Shown here: positions 23,366 through 31,567 of the stretch, piece after piece
How the letters are laid out: each line of letters begins with the position of its first letter
How positions within the stretch are numbered: position 1 is the first letter of the stretch
Assembly: GCF_041270065.1 (NCBI RefSeq)
Contig: NZ_CP065958.1
Coordinates: 6,262,001-6,326,000 of the forward strand
DNA from: Streptomyces fradiae
Lineage (GTDB): Bacteria; Actinomycetota; Actinomycetes; Streptomycetales; Streptomycetaceae
Direction: 5' to 3'
DNA: 64,000 bases
The notes under the pieces: model-generated
Databases searched by the model: none
Told to the model about the DNA's origin: nothing
Seen by the model: the letters and a program-made list of their open reading frames with translations, nothing else
Made by a program: the position numbers and the translations under genes

Positions 23366-24565
23366 TCAGACGGCGGCGCGGGCCGCGGCGGCCAGCTTCT
23401 GGGCGCGGTCGGTGCGCTCCCAGGTGAACTCCGGCAGTTCGCGGCCGAAGTGCCCGTACGCGGCGGTCTTCGCGTAGATCGGCCGCTTCAGGTCCAGGTC
23501 GCGGATGATCGCGGCCGGGCGGAGGTCGAAGACCTCAAGGACGGCCCGCTGGATCCGGTCGAGCGGCACGCTCTCGGTGCCGAAGGTCTCGACGAAGAGG
23601 CCCACCGGCTCGGCCTTGCCGATGGCGTACGCGACCTGCACCTCGCACCGCTTCGCAAGGCCGGCCGCCACCACGTTCTTGGCCACCCAGCGCATGGCGT
23701 AGGCAGCCGAACGGTCCACCTTCGACGGGTCCTTGCCCGAGAAGGCACCGCCGCCGTGCCGGGCCATGCCGCCGTATGTGTCGACGATGATCTTCCGGCC
23801 GGTGAGCCCCGCGTCGCCCATCGGCCCGCCGATCTCGAACCGCCCAGTCGGGTTCACAAGGAGGCGGTAGCCCTCCGTCTCGATCGACAGGTCCCGCAGC
23901 ACCGGCTCCACCACCAGCTCGCGCACGTCGGGGGCGAGCAGCGAGTCCAGGCCGATGCCGGGGGCGTGCTGCGAGGACACCACGACCGTGTCGAGGCGGA
24001 CGGCGCGGTCGCCGTCGTACTCGATTGTCACCTGCGTCTTCCCGTCCGGGCGCAGATACGGCAGCGTGCCCTCGTGCCGCACCTCGGCGAGGCGCCGGGA
24101 GAGCCGGTGCGCGAGTGAGATCGGCAGCGGCATCAGCTCGGGCGTGTCGTCGCAGGCGTAACCGAACATCAGGCCCTGGTCGCCGGCGCCCTGGGCGGCG
24201 AGCTCGTCGCCCTCGCCCTCGACCCGGGACTCGTACGCCGTGTCGACGCCCTGTGCGATGTCCGGCGACTGCGCGCCGATGGACACGGACACGCCGCACG
24301 ACGCGCCGTCGAAGCCCTTCGCGGAGGAGTCGTAACCGATGTCGAGGACGGTCTCGCGGACCAGGCTCGCGATGTCGGCGTACGCGGCGGTGGTGACCTC
24401 GCCGGCCACGTGCACCTGACCGGTGGTGATCAGGGTCTCCACGGCGACCCGCGAGGCGGGGTCCTGGGCGAGCAGGGCGTCGAGGATCGTGTCGCTGATC
24501 CGGTCGGCGATCTTGTCGGGGTGGCCCTCGGTGACCGACTCCGAGGTGAACAGACGACGTGTCAC
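23366..24565 (-). CDS. metK: S-adenosylmethionine synthetase
   Basis: 399 residues with [20 protein letters not shown], the [12 protein letters not shown] hexapeptide region and [20 protein letters not shown], all strict MetK signatures. It forms SAM from methionine and ATP. GTG 24565 follows GGAGCTTCTGCC. It stands between an ABM monooxygenase gene and the kinase, and should supply the four cluster methyltransferases. Confidence 0.98.
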   Translation of the reverse strand: MTRRLFTSESVTEGHPDKIADRISDTILDALLAQDPASRVAVETLITTGQVHVAGEVTTAAYADIASLVRETVLDIGYDSSAKGFDGASCGVSVSIGAQSPDIAQGVDTAYESRVEGEGDELAAQGAGDQGLMFGYACDDTPELMPLPISLAHRLSRRLAEVRHEGTLPYLRPDGKTQVTIEYDGDRAVRLDTVVVSSQHAPGIGLDSLLAPDVRELVVEPVLRDLSIETEGYRLLVNPTGRFEIGGPMGDAGLTGRKIIVDTYGGMARHGGGAFSGKDPSKVDRSAAYAMRWVAKNVVAAGLAKRCEVQVAYAIGKAEPVGLFVETFGTESVPLDRIQRAVLEVFDLRPAAIIRDLDLKRPIYAKTAAYGHFGRELPEFTWERTDRAQKLAAAARAAV

Positions 24566-24608
24566 GGCAGAAGCTCCTTGGGTGTCGGGAATCTCGGGAA
24601 GCTCGGGA

Positions 24609-24956
24609 TCAGCGGGCGGGGACGTCGGCGGCGGGCCGGAGCCGGTGCACGACCTGCGTGAGCCGCATCTCGCCGCCGGTGCGGTACGGCTGGAGGCGCC
24701 GCCGGTTGTCTACGTGCGCGGCGCTCGTCTCGAACGCGCGGAAGGCGGGCTCGTCGGTCCAGTCGGTGATGACCCAGTAGACGCCGGTCTCCTCGACGTC
24801 CCGGATCAGGGTCTGGCCGAGGTTGGCGGGCTCGGCTGCGATCCGTCGGCCGATGTCGAGCCAGGTGCTCTCGAACTCCCGCTCCGTGCCGGGGCGGATC
24901 TCCATCCTGAGCAGCACCCGGAAGGGCGGGCGCGGGCCGGCGCCGTGGTCGTCCAT
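24609..24956 (-). CDS. Antibiotic biosynthesis monooxygenase (ABM) 3
   Basis: 115 residues: [65 protein letters not shown]. It is clearly a paralog of ABM1 (13152), with a 10-residue N-terminal extension. It probably performs a second quinone-forming oxygenation. ATG 24956 follows GAGGAG. It is the first gene of the SAM-recycling operon, which ties that operon physically to polyketide tailoring. Confidence 0.85.
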   Translation of the reverse strand: MDDHGAGPRPPFRVLLRMEIRPGTEREFESTWLDIGRRIAAEPANLGQTLIRDVEETGVYWVITDWTDEPAFRAFETSAAHVDNRRRLQPYRTGGEMRLTQVVHRLRPAADVPAR

Positions 24957-25016
24957 GGCGAACTCCTCGCTCGGTACGGTTGAGGTGCGCCCAGGCGGGG
25001 CACTCGGTGTCCGGGC

Positions 25017-25048
25017 ACCGTTCCAACAGCGCATCGAGGAAGGCTCAA
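25017..25048 (-). promoter_or_regulatory. SARP-type promoter for ABM3 and the SAM-recycling operon
   Basis: Leftward: TTGAGCC, 4 bp, TCGATGC, 8 bp, AACGGT. A further related heptamer (TTGGAAC) follows at 11 bp, overlapping the -10. Confidence 0.52.
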
Positions 25049-25097
25049 GACCGGAGCCAGCCCGTGTCCCTCACCAGCCTTACCAGCCTCACGAGCC

Positions 25098-25784
25098 TCA
25101 CCAACCGAGCACCTGATCCCCCCGCCGGAACGTGCCGCTCGGGCCGCCGTCCGGCAGCAGCGCGGCGTCCGCGACGTCCACCGCGGCCTCCTCGGCGCTG
25201 CGCCGCCCGCCCGGCATCATCCGGGTCCGGGTCGGGCCCGGGTTGACGGCGTTGACCAGGACGCCGGTGTCCTGCGTGGCGCTCGCGAGCAACTGCGTGA
25301 GCCCGTTGAGGCCCGCCTTGGACACCGCGTAACCGGGGCTGCCGGTGAACAGGCCGTTGCTGAACGAGCCGGTGCCGCTGGACACGAACACCACCCGGCC
25401 CCATCCCCGTTCGACCATCGCGGGCACGAAGGCCTGCGCTACCCGCCACGAGCCGAGCAGATTCACCTCCAGCGTCCGCTCCACCACCTCCACGGGTACG
25501 GACAGCGGATCGCCGGCGCCGTCCTCCAGGAGCACCCCGGCGTTGCCGACCAGGACGTCCACCGGGCCGACGGCGTCCCTGGCCCGCGCGATGCTCTCCG
25601 GGTCCGTCACATCGAGCGCGCAGCCCCGCGCGCCCCGGCCGAGCTCCCGGGCGGTGTCGGCCGCGGCGCGGGCGTCGCGGGCGGTCACCACCACCCGCAG
25701 CCCCCGGCCGAGCAGTTCGGCGGCCACCGCCCGGCCGAGCCCGCGGTTGGCCCCGGTGACGAGTGCCACGCGCCGATCCGTCAT
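25098..25784 (-). CDS. Short-chain dehydrogenase/reductase
   Basis: 228 residues: TGANRGLGRAVAAELL (cofactor loop), DVLVGNAGVLLE, VVFVSSGTGSFS (catalytic Ser), YAVSKAGLNGL (Tyr-x-x-x-Lys) and NAVNPGPTRT. A classical SDR, probably NADP-linked; substrate unknown, likely a tailoring intermediate. ATG 25784 follows GGGGAGAGACG. It is divergent from methyltransferase 1 and upstream of the ABM3/metK operon, which has its own module in the 141-bp gap. Confidence 0.88.
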   Translation of the reverse strand: MTDRRVALVTGANRGLGRAVAAELLGRGLRVVVTARDARAAADTARELGRGARGCALDVTDPESIARARDAVGPVDVLVGNAGVLLEDGAGDPLSVPVEVVERTLEVNLLGSWRVAQAFVPAMVERGWGRVVFVSSGTGSFSNGLFTGSPGYAVSKAGLNGLTQLLASATQDTGVLVNAVNPGPTRTRMMPGGRRSAEEAAVDVADAALLPDGGPSGTFRRGDQVLGW

Positions 25785-25819
25785 CACGTCTCTCCCCTCA
25801 GGTCGTGAAATCTCCCCGA

Positions 25820-25851
25820 AGACTGCCGCCCGAGGCTCGACTGCCACTGGT
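25820..25851 (-). promoter_or_regulatory. SARP-type promoter for the SDR gene
   Basis: Leftward: ACCAGTG, 4 bp, TCGAGCC, 8 bp, CAGTCT. The first heptamer is off-consensus. A TTGACA-like hexamer just upstream offers a conventional -35 instead. Confidence 0.4.
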
Positions 25852-25892
25852 GTCAAGGGAGTTGGCCCGTGGAGCGCCCTCGGGTTCCGGGC

Positions 25893-25924
25893 TCCAGCGG
25901 GCTTCGAGCCGGGTCATGAACCAT
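25893..25924 (+). promoter_or_regulatory. SARP-type promoter for the methyltransferase/LLM/GT operon
   Basis: Rightward: TCCAGCG, 4 bp, TCGAGCC, 8 bp, AACCAT, 37 nt before the GTG at 25961. Both heptamers are close to consensus. Confidence 0.58.
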
Positions 25925-25960
25925 CCACGCGTCCCGTCATCAGAAGAAAGGACTTCGTCG

Positions 25961-26989
25961 GTGACGACTCACACTTCCCTTTCGGATGCGTCCAGCCCCG
26001 AGGGTCTCATCCGGCTCGGTACCGCCTTCTGCGACGCCAAGATCCTGCTCAGCGCGCTTGAGCTGGACCTCTTCTCGACGCTCGCCGCGAAGCCCCGCAC
26101 GCTCCCGGAGCTGTCCGACGCCCTCGGTCTGCACCCGCGCGGCGCCCGCGACTTCGTCACGGCGCTCGTCACGCTCGGCGTCCTGGAGGCGGACGGTGAG
26201 CTCTTCCGCAACAGCCCGGCCGCCGACCGTTTCCTGGACCGCGGCAAGAAGTCGTACGCCGGCGGCTTCCTGGAGCGCGCCAACTCCATGCTCTACCCGG
26301 CCTGGACCCACCTCACCGACGCCCTGCGCACCGGCGAGCCCCAGGTGAAGGGCAAGGACGGCGACATCGTGGCGCAGATGGCCGACAGCCGTGAGCACCT
26401 GGACCAGTTCCTCACCATGATGGACTCCCTCAACAGCCAGGTCGCGCCCAAGCTGGCCGCCGCCTTCGACTGGGCGTCCCGCACCGACTTCGTGGACGTC
26501 GGCGGCGCCCGCGGCAACCTCTCCGCGCTGCTCATCGACCGGCACCCGCACCTGACCGCCCAGGTCTTCGACCTGCCGCACGTCGCGCCCGCCTTCGACG
26601 ACCACATGAAGCGGCTCGGCACCCAGGACCGGATCTCCTTCACCGGCGGCGACTTCTTCGCCGACCCGATGCCCTCCGGCCAGGTCCTCGTCATGGGCCA
26701 CGTCCTGCACAACTGGTCCGCCGAGCAGCGCCTCGGGCTGATCCGCAAGGCGTACGAGGCGGTCGAGCCGGGCGGCGCGCTGCTGGTCTACGACCGGATG
26801 GTCGACGAGCGCCCCGCCGACCTGGTCAACCTCCTCATCAGTCTCGACATGCTGCTGGTCACCCACGGCGGCTCCGAGTACTCCGTCGAGGAGTGCCGGG
26901 ACTGGATGACCGAGGCCGGCTTCGCCCGCACCGAGGCGAAGGTGCTCAGCAACACCGACTCGCTGGTCATCGGCCACAAGGAAGGGTGA
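25961..26989 (+). CDS. SAM-dependent O-methyltransferase 1
   Basis: 342 residues: an N-terminal dimerisation domain (LGTAFCDAKILLSALELDLF) and a C-terminal Rossmann domain with FVDVGGARGNLS (SAM binding), DLPHVAP and GDFF. The catalytic base His250 is present in GHVLHNWS, so a phenol O-methyltransferase is likely. The gene at 35580 encodes a paralog in which this His is lost. GTG 25961 follows AAAGGA. It heads a tight operon with LLM1, GT and LLM2. Confidence 0.9.
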   Translation: MTTHTSLSDASSPEGLIRLGTAFCDAKILLSALELDLFSTLAAKPRTLPELSDALGLHPRGARDFVTALVTLGVLEADGELFRNSPAADRFLDRGKKSYAGGFLERANSMLYPAWTHLTDALRTGEPQVKGKDGDIVAQMADSREHLDQFLTMMDSLNSQVAPKLAAAFDWASRTDFVDVGGARGNLSALLIDRHPHLTAQVFDLPHVAPAFDDHMKRLGTQDRISFTGGDFFADPMPSGQVLVMGHVLHNWSAEQRLGLIRKAYEAVEPGGALLVYDRMVDERPADLVNLLISLDMLLVTHGGSEYSVEECRDWMTEAGFARTEAKVLSNTDSLVIGHKEG

Positions 26990-26996
26990 GCCCGCC

Positions 26997-28043
26997 ATGC
27001 GACTGGGGATCAACCTCGTTCCCGAGGACTGCGCCCGCACCGCGCAGGAGGCCGAGCGGCTCGGCTTCGACGTCGCCGCGGCCCCCGAAGGCTTCCGCTC
27101 CGACGCGATCTCGGTGCTCGGCTGGGTGGCCGCGCGGACCAGCCGGATCGGTCTGCTGTCCACGGTCATCCAGATCCCGGCGCGGACCCCGGTCGCCATG
27201 GCGCTCGCGGCGGCGACCCTCGACGGCCTGTCCGGCGGCCGGTTCCGGCTCGGCCTCGGCATCTCCAACAGCCATGTCACCGAGGGCTGGCACGGCACCC
27301 CGTTCGCCCGGCCGCTCGCCAGGACCCGGGAGTACGTGGAGGTCGTGCGCCGCACCCTGGCGCAGGAACCGGTGACGTACGAGGGCCGGCACTTCGCCCT
27401 GCCGCTGCCGGGCAGCGACGCCGGCCCGTTCCGGCACCCCGGCCCGGTCCGCGCCGACCTGCCGGTCTACCTGGCCGCGGTCGGAACCCGCAGCCTGGAG
27501 CTGACCGGCGAGATCGCCGACGGCTGGGTGGGCGTGTTCTGCACGCCCGACCACGCCAAGCGCGCCCTCGACGCGATCGGCACCGGCCGCCGCCGGGCGG
27601 GCCGGGACGTGGCCGGCTTCGACGCCTTCCTGTCCGCCCCGGCGGCGGTCGGCGACGACGTCGAGGCCGCCGCCGCGCCGATCCGGCCGTATGTCGCCCG
27701 GTTCATGAGCCTCGGCGACCGGGAGAGCAACTTCTACTTCCGGCTCGCCACCCAGCTCGGCTACGGGAAGGCCGCCGAGGAGGTGCAGGACCGGTTCGTG
27801 TCCGGCGACGCGGCCGGAGCGGCGGCGGCTGTGCCGCTGGAGTTCATCGACTCCACCTCGCTCCTCGGCACGCCCGCCCGGATCGCCCGCAAGCTCACCG
27901 AGTACGCGGCCGCCGGGGTCACCACCCTCGGCATCTCGCCGTACGCGGACACCACGGAGGCGCGGATCGCCGTCATGGAGACGGTGGCCCGGGCCCACCG
28001 CGAGGCCGGTCTCTCGGTCAGTTCTGCGGTAGGGGAGGGGTGA
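26997..28043 (+). CDS. LLM-class (F420/flavin) oxidoreductase 1
   Basis: 348 residues of bacterial luciferase-like TIM-barrel: MRLGINLVPEDCARTAQEAE, TSRIGLLSTVIQIPARTP, LSGGRFRLGLGISN, LAAVGTRSLELTGEIADGW. Actinobacterial members mostly use coenzyme F420 for hydride transfer. It probably reduces or oxidises a quinone or ring position. It starts 7 bp after the methyltransferase stop. Confidence 0.85.
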   Translation: MRLGINLVPEDCARTAQEAERLGFDVAAAPEGFRSDAISVLGWVAARTSRIGLLSTVIQIPARTPVAMALAAATLDGLSGGRFRLGLGISNSHVTEGWHGTPFARPLARTREYVEVVRRTLAQEPVTYEGRHFALPLPGSDAGPFRHPGPVRADLPVYLAAVGTRSLELTGEIADGWVGVFCTPDHAKRALDAIGTGRRRAGRDVAGFDAFLSAPAAVGDDVEAAAAPIRPYVARFMSLGDRESNFYFRLATQLGYGKAAEEVQDRFVSGDAAGAAAAVPLEFIDSTSLLGTPARIARKLTEYAAAGVTTLGISPYADTTEARIAVMETVARAHREAGLSVSSAVGEG

Positions 28044-28051
28044 GGCGTCCG

Positions 28052-29239
28052 ATGCGCGTCCTGTTCGTCAGCTGGGCCTGGCCGACCCACTTCTACCCGA
28101 TGGTGCCGCTGGCCTGGGCGCTCCGCGCGGCCGGCCACGAGGTACGGGTGGCCGCCCCGCCCGGCCTCGCCGCCCACGTCACCGCCGCCGGACTGCCGTA
28201 CGCGCCGGGCGGGCACGACCTCGACGCGGTGGCCCGGATCCGCGACTACATCCCGGGCCGGACGCCCGGCCCGGCGGGCCGCGGGCCGCGCGCGGTGACC
28301 CTCTTCGCCGAGCTCGCCGAGGCGATGGCGGACGACCTGGTGGCGTTCGCCCGGGCCTGGCGCCCCGATCTGGTGGTGCACGAGCCCACCGCGTACGCAG
28401 GACCGCTCGCGGCCGCCGCCTCGGGCGCCCGGGCCGTACGGCTGCCCTGGGGCGCCGACCTGATGCACCGGCAGGCCACCCAGGAGGCCGAGGAGCACGC
28501 GCTCGCCCCGCTGTTCGCGCGCTTCGGCCTGTGCGGCCCGGAGTCCGCGGACGTCCTCGGGGCGCTCACCGTGGACCTCTGCCCGCCCGCGATGCAGGTG
28601 CCCGAGGAGTCCCGGCCGGGCCCGCTCGACCGGCTGCCGATGCGCTACGTGCCGTACAACGGCGCCGGCCGGATCCCCGTGCCGCTGCCGCCCGCGGAGC
28701 GCCAGCGGCCCCGGGTCTGCGTCACCTGGGGCACCACGGTCGGCCGCCTCGACCCCTCGATGATGCTCGCAGGCGAGGTCGTCGCCGCGCTCGACGCGCT
28801 CGACGTCGGGATCGTGGTGGCCGTCGCGGCCGAGCAGCGCCCGCTGCTCGGCGCACTGCCCGCCCGGGCCAAGGTCCTGGAGTCGGTGCCGCTGCACTGC
28901 GTGCTGCCGCACTGCGACCTGGTCGTCGCCCACGGCGGCGCCGGCACCATCCTGACCGGCCTCGCCGCCGGGCTTCCGCAGCTCGTCGTGCCGCAGCTGA
29001 TCGACCACGGCTTCAACGCCCAGCGGTTCACCGCCACCGGCGCCGGACTCTCGCTCACCCGCGACGAGGCCCACCCGGAGGGCCTGCGAGCCGCCGTCCG
29101 CGCCCTCCTCGACGAGCCCGCGTACCGCAAGGCCGCCGAGGGGATCCGCGACGACAACGCCCGCCGGCCGACCCCGGCGCGGGTCGCCGAACAACTTGCG
29201 GAGTTCGTGGAGTCGACCGAAGGGGGCCGGCCGTGCTGA
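28052..29239 (+). CDS. Glycosyltransferase, GT1 family (EryCIII/antibiotic type)
   Basis: 395 residues: N-terminal MRVLFVSWAWPTHFYPMVP, and donor-binding VVAHGGAGTILTGLAAGLPQLVVPQ. GT-B enzymes of this family move deoxysugars or hexoses from NDP-sugars to aglycones. No NDP-sugar pathway is in the window, so the donor may be a primary-metabolism UDP-sugar, or the genes lie outside. ATG 28052 was chosen over GTG 28040 because the GGGGAGGGG site nearly touches the GTG. Confidence 0.88.
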   Translation: MRVLFVSWAWPTHFYPMVPLAWALRAAGHEVRVAAPPGLAAHVTAAGLPYAPGGHDLDAVARIRDYIPGRTPGPAGRGPRAVTLFAELAEAMADDLVAFARAWRPDLVVHEPTAYAGPLAAAASGARAVRLPWGADLMHRQATQEAEEHALAPLFARFGLCGPESADVLGALTVDLCPPAMQVPEESRPGPLDRLPMRYVPYNGAGRIPVPLPPAERQRPRVCVTWGTTVGRLDPSMMLAGEVVAALDALDVGIVVAVAAEQRPLLGALPARAKVLESVPLHCVLPHCDLVVAHGGAGTILTGLAAGLPQLVVPQLIDHGFNAQRFTATGAGLSLTRDEAHPEGLRAAVRALLDEPAYRKAAEGIRDDNARRPTPARVAEQLAEFVESTEGGRPC

Positions 29240-30078
29240 TCGGCGTCGGACTGCCCGCCACCGTCCCCGGCGCCGCGGGGGATCGGATCACCGACTGGGC
29301 CCGGCGGGCCGAGCAGCACGGCTTCGCCACCCTCGGTGTGCTCGACCGCCTCGTCTACGACAACTACGACCCGCTGATCGCCCTCACCGCGGCCGCCGCC
29401 GTCACCCACCGGATCGGCCTCGCCACCACGGTGCTCACCGCCCCGTACCGCAACAACACCCCGCTGCTCGCCAAGCAGCTCGCCTCCCTCGACCGGATCG
29501 CCGGCGGGCGCCTCACCCTGGGGCTCGCCGCGGGCAACCGCGACGACGACTTCACCGTCTCCGGCGTCGACCCGGCGGCGCGCGGCAAACTCCTCGACAC
29601 GATGCTCGCCGAACTGCGCGACATCTGGGGCGGCGCGGGACCGAGCGGCCTCGGCCCCGCCCCGCAGGGCGAGCTGCCGCTGATCCTCGGCGGCACCTCC
29701 CCGGCCGCCTTCCGCAGGACCGCGCAGTACGGGCGGGGCTGGATCGCCGGCGGCAGCTCGCCCAGCGGCTACCGGGCCAACGCCGACCGGGTCGAGGCCG
29801 CCTGGCAGCGGCACGGACGCACCGGCCGCCCACATCTGATGACCCTGCTCTACTTCTCGCTCGGCCCGCGCGCCGAGACCCTGGCCCAGCGCTATCTCAC
29901 CGACTACTACGCCTTCTCGGGCCGCGCCGAGTCGATCGTCACCATGGCGCTCACCGAACCGTCCCGCCTGCGGGCCGCGGTGACGGCCTATCAGGACGCG
30001 GGCTGCGCCGAGATCGTCTTCATGCCCTGCGACTCAGGACCCGACCAGCTCGACCGCCTCGCCGACGCCGTGCTGTAG
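29233..30078 (+). CDS. LLM-class (F420/flavin) oxidoreductase 2
   Basis: 281 residues: LIGVGLPATVPGAAGDRITDWARRAEQHGF, THRIGLATTVLTAPYRN, IAGGRLTLGLAAGNRDDDF, LPLILGGTSPAAFRRTAQYGRGW. It is shorter than LLM1 and of a different subgroup, so not a recent duplicate. GTG 29233 overlaps the GT stop by 7 bp. The two oxidoreductases flank the glycosyltransferase in one transcript. Confidence 0.84.
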   Translation: MLIGVGLPATVPGAAGDRITDWARRAEQHGFATLGVLDRLVYDNYDPLIALTAAAAVTHRIGLATTVLTAPYRNNTPLLAKQLASLDRIAGGRLTLGLAAGNRDDDFTVSGVDPAARGKLLDTMLAELRDIWGGAGPSGLGPAPQGELPLILGGTSPAAFRRTAQYGRGWIAGGSSPSGYRANADRVEAAWQRHGRTGRPHLMTLLYFSLGPRAETLAQRYLTDYYAFSGRAESIVTMALTEPSRLRAAVTAYQDAGCAEIVFMPCDSGPDQLDRLADAVL

Positions 30079-30118
30079 GCCTCGTCCCAGGTGCCGCCGG
30101 GCGACCACCCGCCCCACC

Positions 30119-30148
30119 GGACGCCGTTCCGCTCGCGGAGCGGCGTCC
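30119..30148 (+). terminator. Intra-operon hairpin (attenuator or terminator)
   Basis: A 12-bp stem (30119-30130 with 30137-30148, one G-T pair) and 6-nt loop between LLM2 and the P450. There is no SARP module here, so the P450 may depend on read-through. Confidence 0.6.
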
Positions 30149-30179
30149 GTCGTGCTGACCACGCTCCCAAGGAGGACCC

Positions 30180-31451
30180 ATGACCGCCGAGAGCACCGCC
30201 GCGAGCCCCAGCGCCACTGAGCGCCCTGCCCGGTGCCCCGCCGAAAGCAGCTCGGCCACGTGCCCCCAGCTGACCTTCCCGCTGCCCGTGCCCGACCCGC
30301 TGGAGCCCGCCCCCGCCTACGCCGAGCTGCGCGGCACCGAGCCCGTCGCTCCCGTGACGCTGCCGACCGGGCACCGGGCCTGGCTGGTGACCCGTTACGA
30401 GCACGTACGGCAGGTGCTCGCCGACCCGCGGTTCAGCAAGGCGGCGCTGACCGAGCCCGACGCGCCCCGACTGCTGCCGGTCGCCAAGGGCTCCAAGTCG
30501 CTGTTCACCATGGACCCGCCCGAGCACACGCGCCTTCGCAAGCTGGTCGCCCGGGCCTTCACCGCCCGGCACATCGAGCGGATGCGGCCGCACGTCCAGG
30601 AGATCACCGGCCGGCTGCTCGACACCATGGCCGCCGGCGGCGCCCCCGCCGACCTGATCGCCCACCTCGCCCAGCCGCTGCCGATCACCGTCATCTGCGA
30701 ACTCCTCGGGGTGCCGCTCGTCGACCAGGACCGGTTCCGGGTCTGGTCGGACGTGATGCTGTCGATCTCCGCGCACTCGCCGGACGCGGTGATGGAGGCC
30801 CGGCGCGGACTCAACGGCTATCTCGGCGAGCTGATCGCGGCCAAGGCGAAGGAGCCCGCCGACGATCTGCTCACCCATCTCATCGAGGCCCGGGAGGAGG
30901 ACGGCGACCGGCTCTCCGAGGAGGAGCTGCTGGCCTTCGGCCACACCCTGCTCGTGGCCGGCTACCACGCCACCACCGGCGAGCTGGTCGGCGCGCTGAT
31001 CACCCTGCTGCGCGACCCGGAGCTGTGGGCGCGCCTGGTCGCCGACCGCTCGCTGGTGCCGGGCGCCGTGGAGGAGCTGCTCCGCTTCTCGGTGGCGGGC
31101 GGCGGCGCCGGCGCCATGCGGATCGCGAAGGAGGACGTCGAGCTCGGCGGGGCGGTCATCCGCAAGGGCGACGCGGTCCTTCCGGCGATCACCTCGGCCA
31201 ACCGCGACGAGGAGGTCTTCGAGCGCCCCGAGCGGGTCGACCTGACCCGGCAGAACAACCCGCACCTCACCTTCGGGCACGGTCTGCACCACTGCCTGGG
31301 CGCCCAACTCGGCCGGATGGAGCTCCAGTTGGCCCTGGAGGGCCTGCTCGACCGCTTCCCCGGGCTGCGCCTCGCGGTGCCGACCGACGAGCTGCGCTGG
31401 GTGTCCGGGATGGCCTTCCGCCGGCCTGCGGACCTCCCGGTCGCCTGGTGA
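30180..31451 (+). CDS. Cytochrome P450 1
   Basis: 423 residues. Heme loop FGHGLHHCLGAQLG with Cys372; I-helix LLVAGYHATTGEL, where the usual A-G-x-E/D-T-T has His-Ala before Thr; K-helix EELLRF. The likely role is hydroxylation, ether or methylenedioxy-bridge formation on the polyketide. ATG 30180 follows AAGGAGGACCC. A ferredoxin is encoded with P450 2 at 33948 and may serve both. Confidence 0.93.
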   Translation: MTAESTAASPSATERPARCPAESSSATCPQLTFPLPVPDPLEPAPAYAELRGTEPVAPVTLPTGHRAWLVTRYEHVRQVLADPRFSKAALTEPDAPRLLPVAKGSKSLFTMDPPEHTRLRKLVARAFTARHIERMRPHVQEITGRLLDTMAAGGAPADLIAHLAQPLPITVICELLGVPLVDQDRFRVWSDVMLSISAHSPDAVMEARRGLNGYLGELIAAKAKEPADDLLTHLIEAREEDGDRLSEEELLAFGHTLLVAGYHATTGELVGALITLLRDPELWARLVADRSLVPGAVEELLRFSVAGGGAGAMRIAKEDVELGGAVIRKGDAVLPAITSANRDEEVFERPERVDLTRQNNPHLTFGHGLHHCLGAQLGRMELQLALEGLLDRFPGLRLAVPTDELRWVSGMAFRRPADLPVAW

Positions 31452-31497
31452 CACCGGCCGACAGCGCCCGTACGACATGAACCCGTACGACCCGACT

Positions 31498-31559
31498 CGT
31501 ACGACACGAAGAAGCTCCCCCGTCCCGGCCCGGACGGGGGAGCTTCCTCGTGTCGTACG
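31498..31559. terminator. Long bidirectional terminator
   Basis: A 27-bp stem: outer arms 31498-31509 / 31548-31559 and inner arms 31511-31525 / 31532-31546, with one A/C mismatch and a 6-nt loop, between converging P450 1 and the amidotransferase. Confidence 0.92.
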
Positions 31560-31567
31560 GCTGACCC

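Noticed and set aside
28040..28051. GTG 28040 as the glycosyltransferase start
   Set aside because: The ribosome site AGGGGAGGG would nearly touch it; ATG 28052 gives the family N-terminus and proper spacing.
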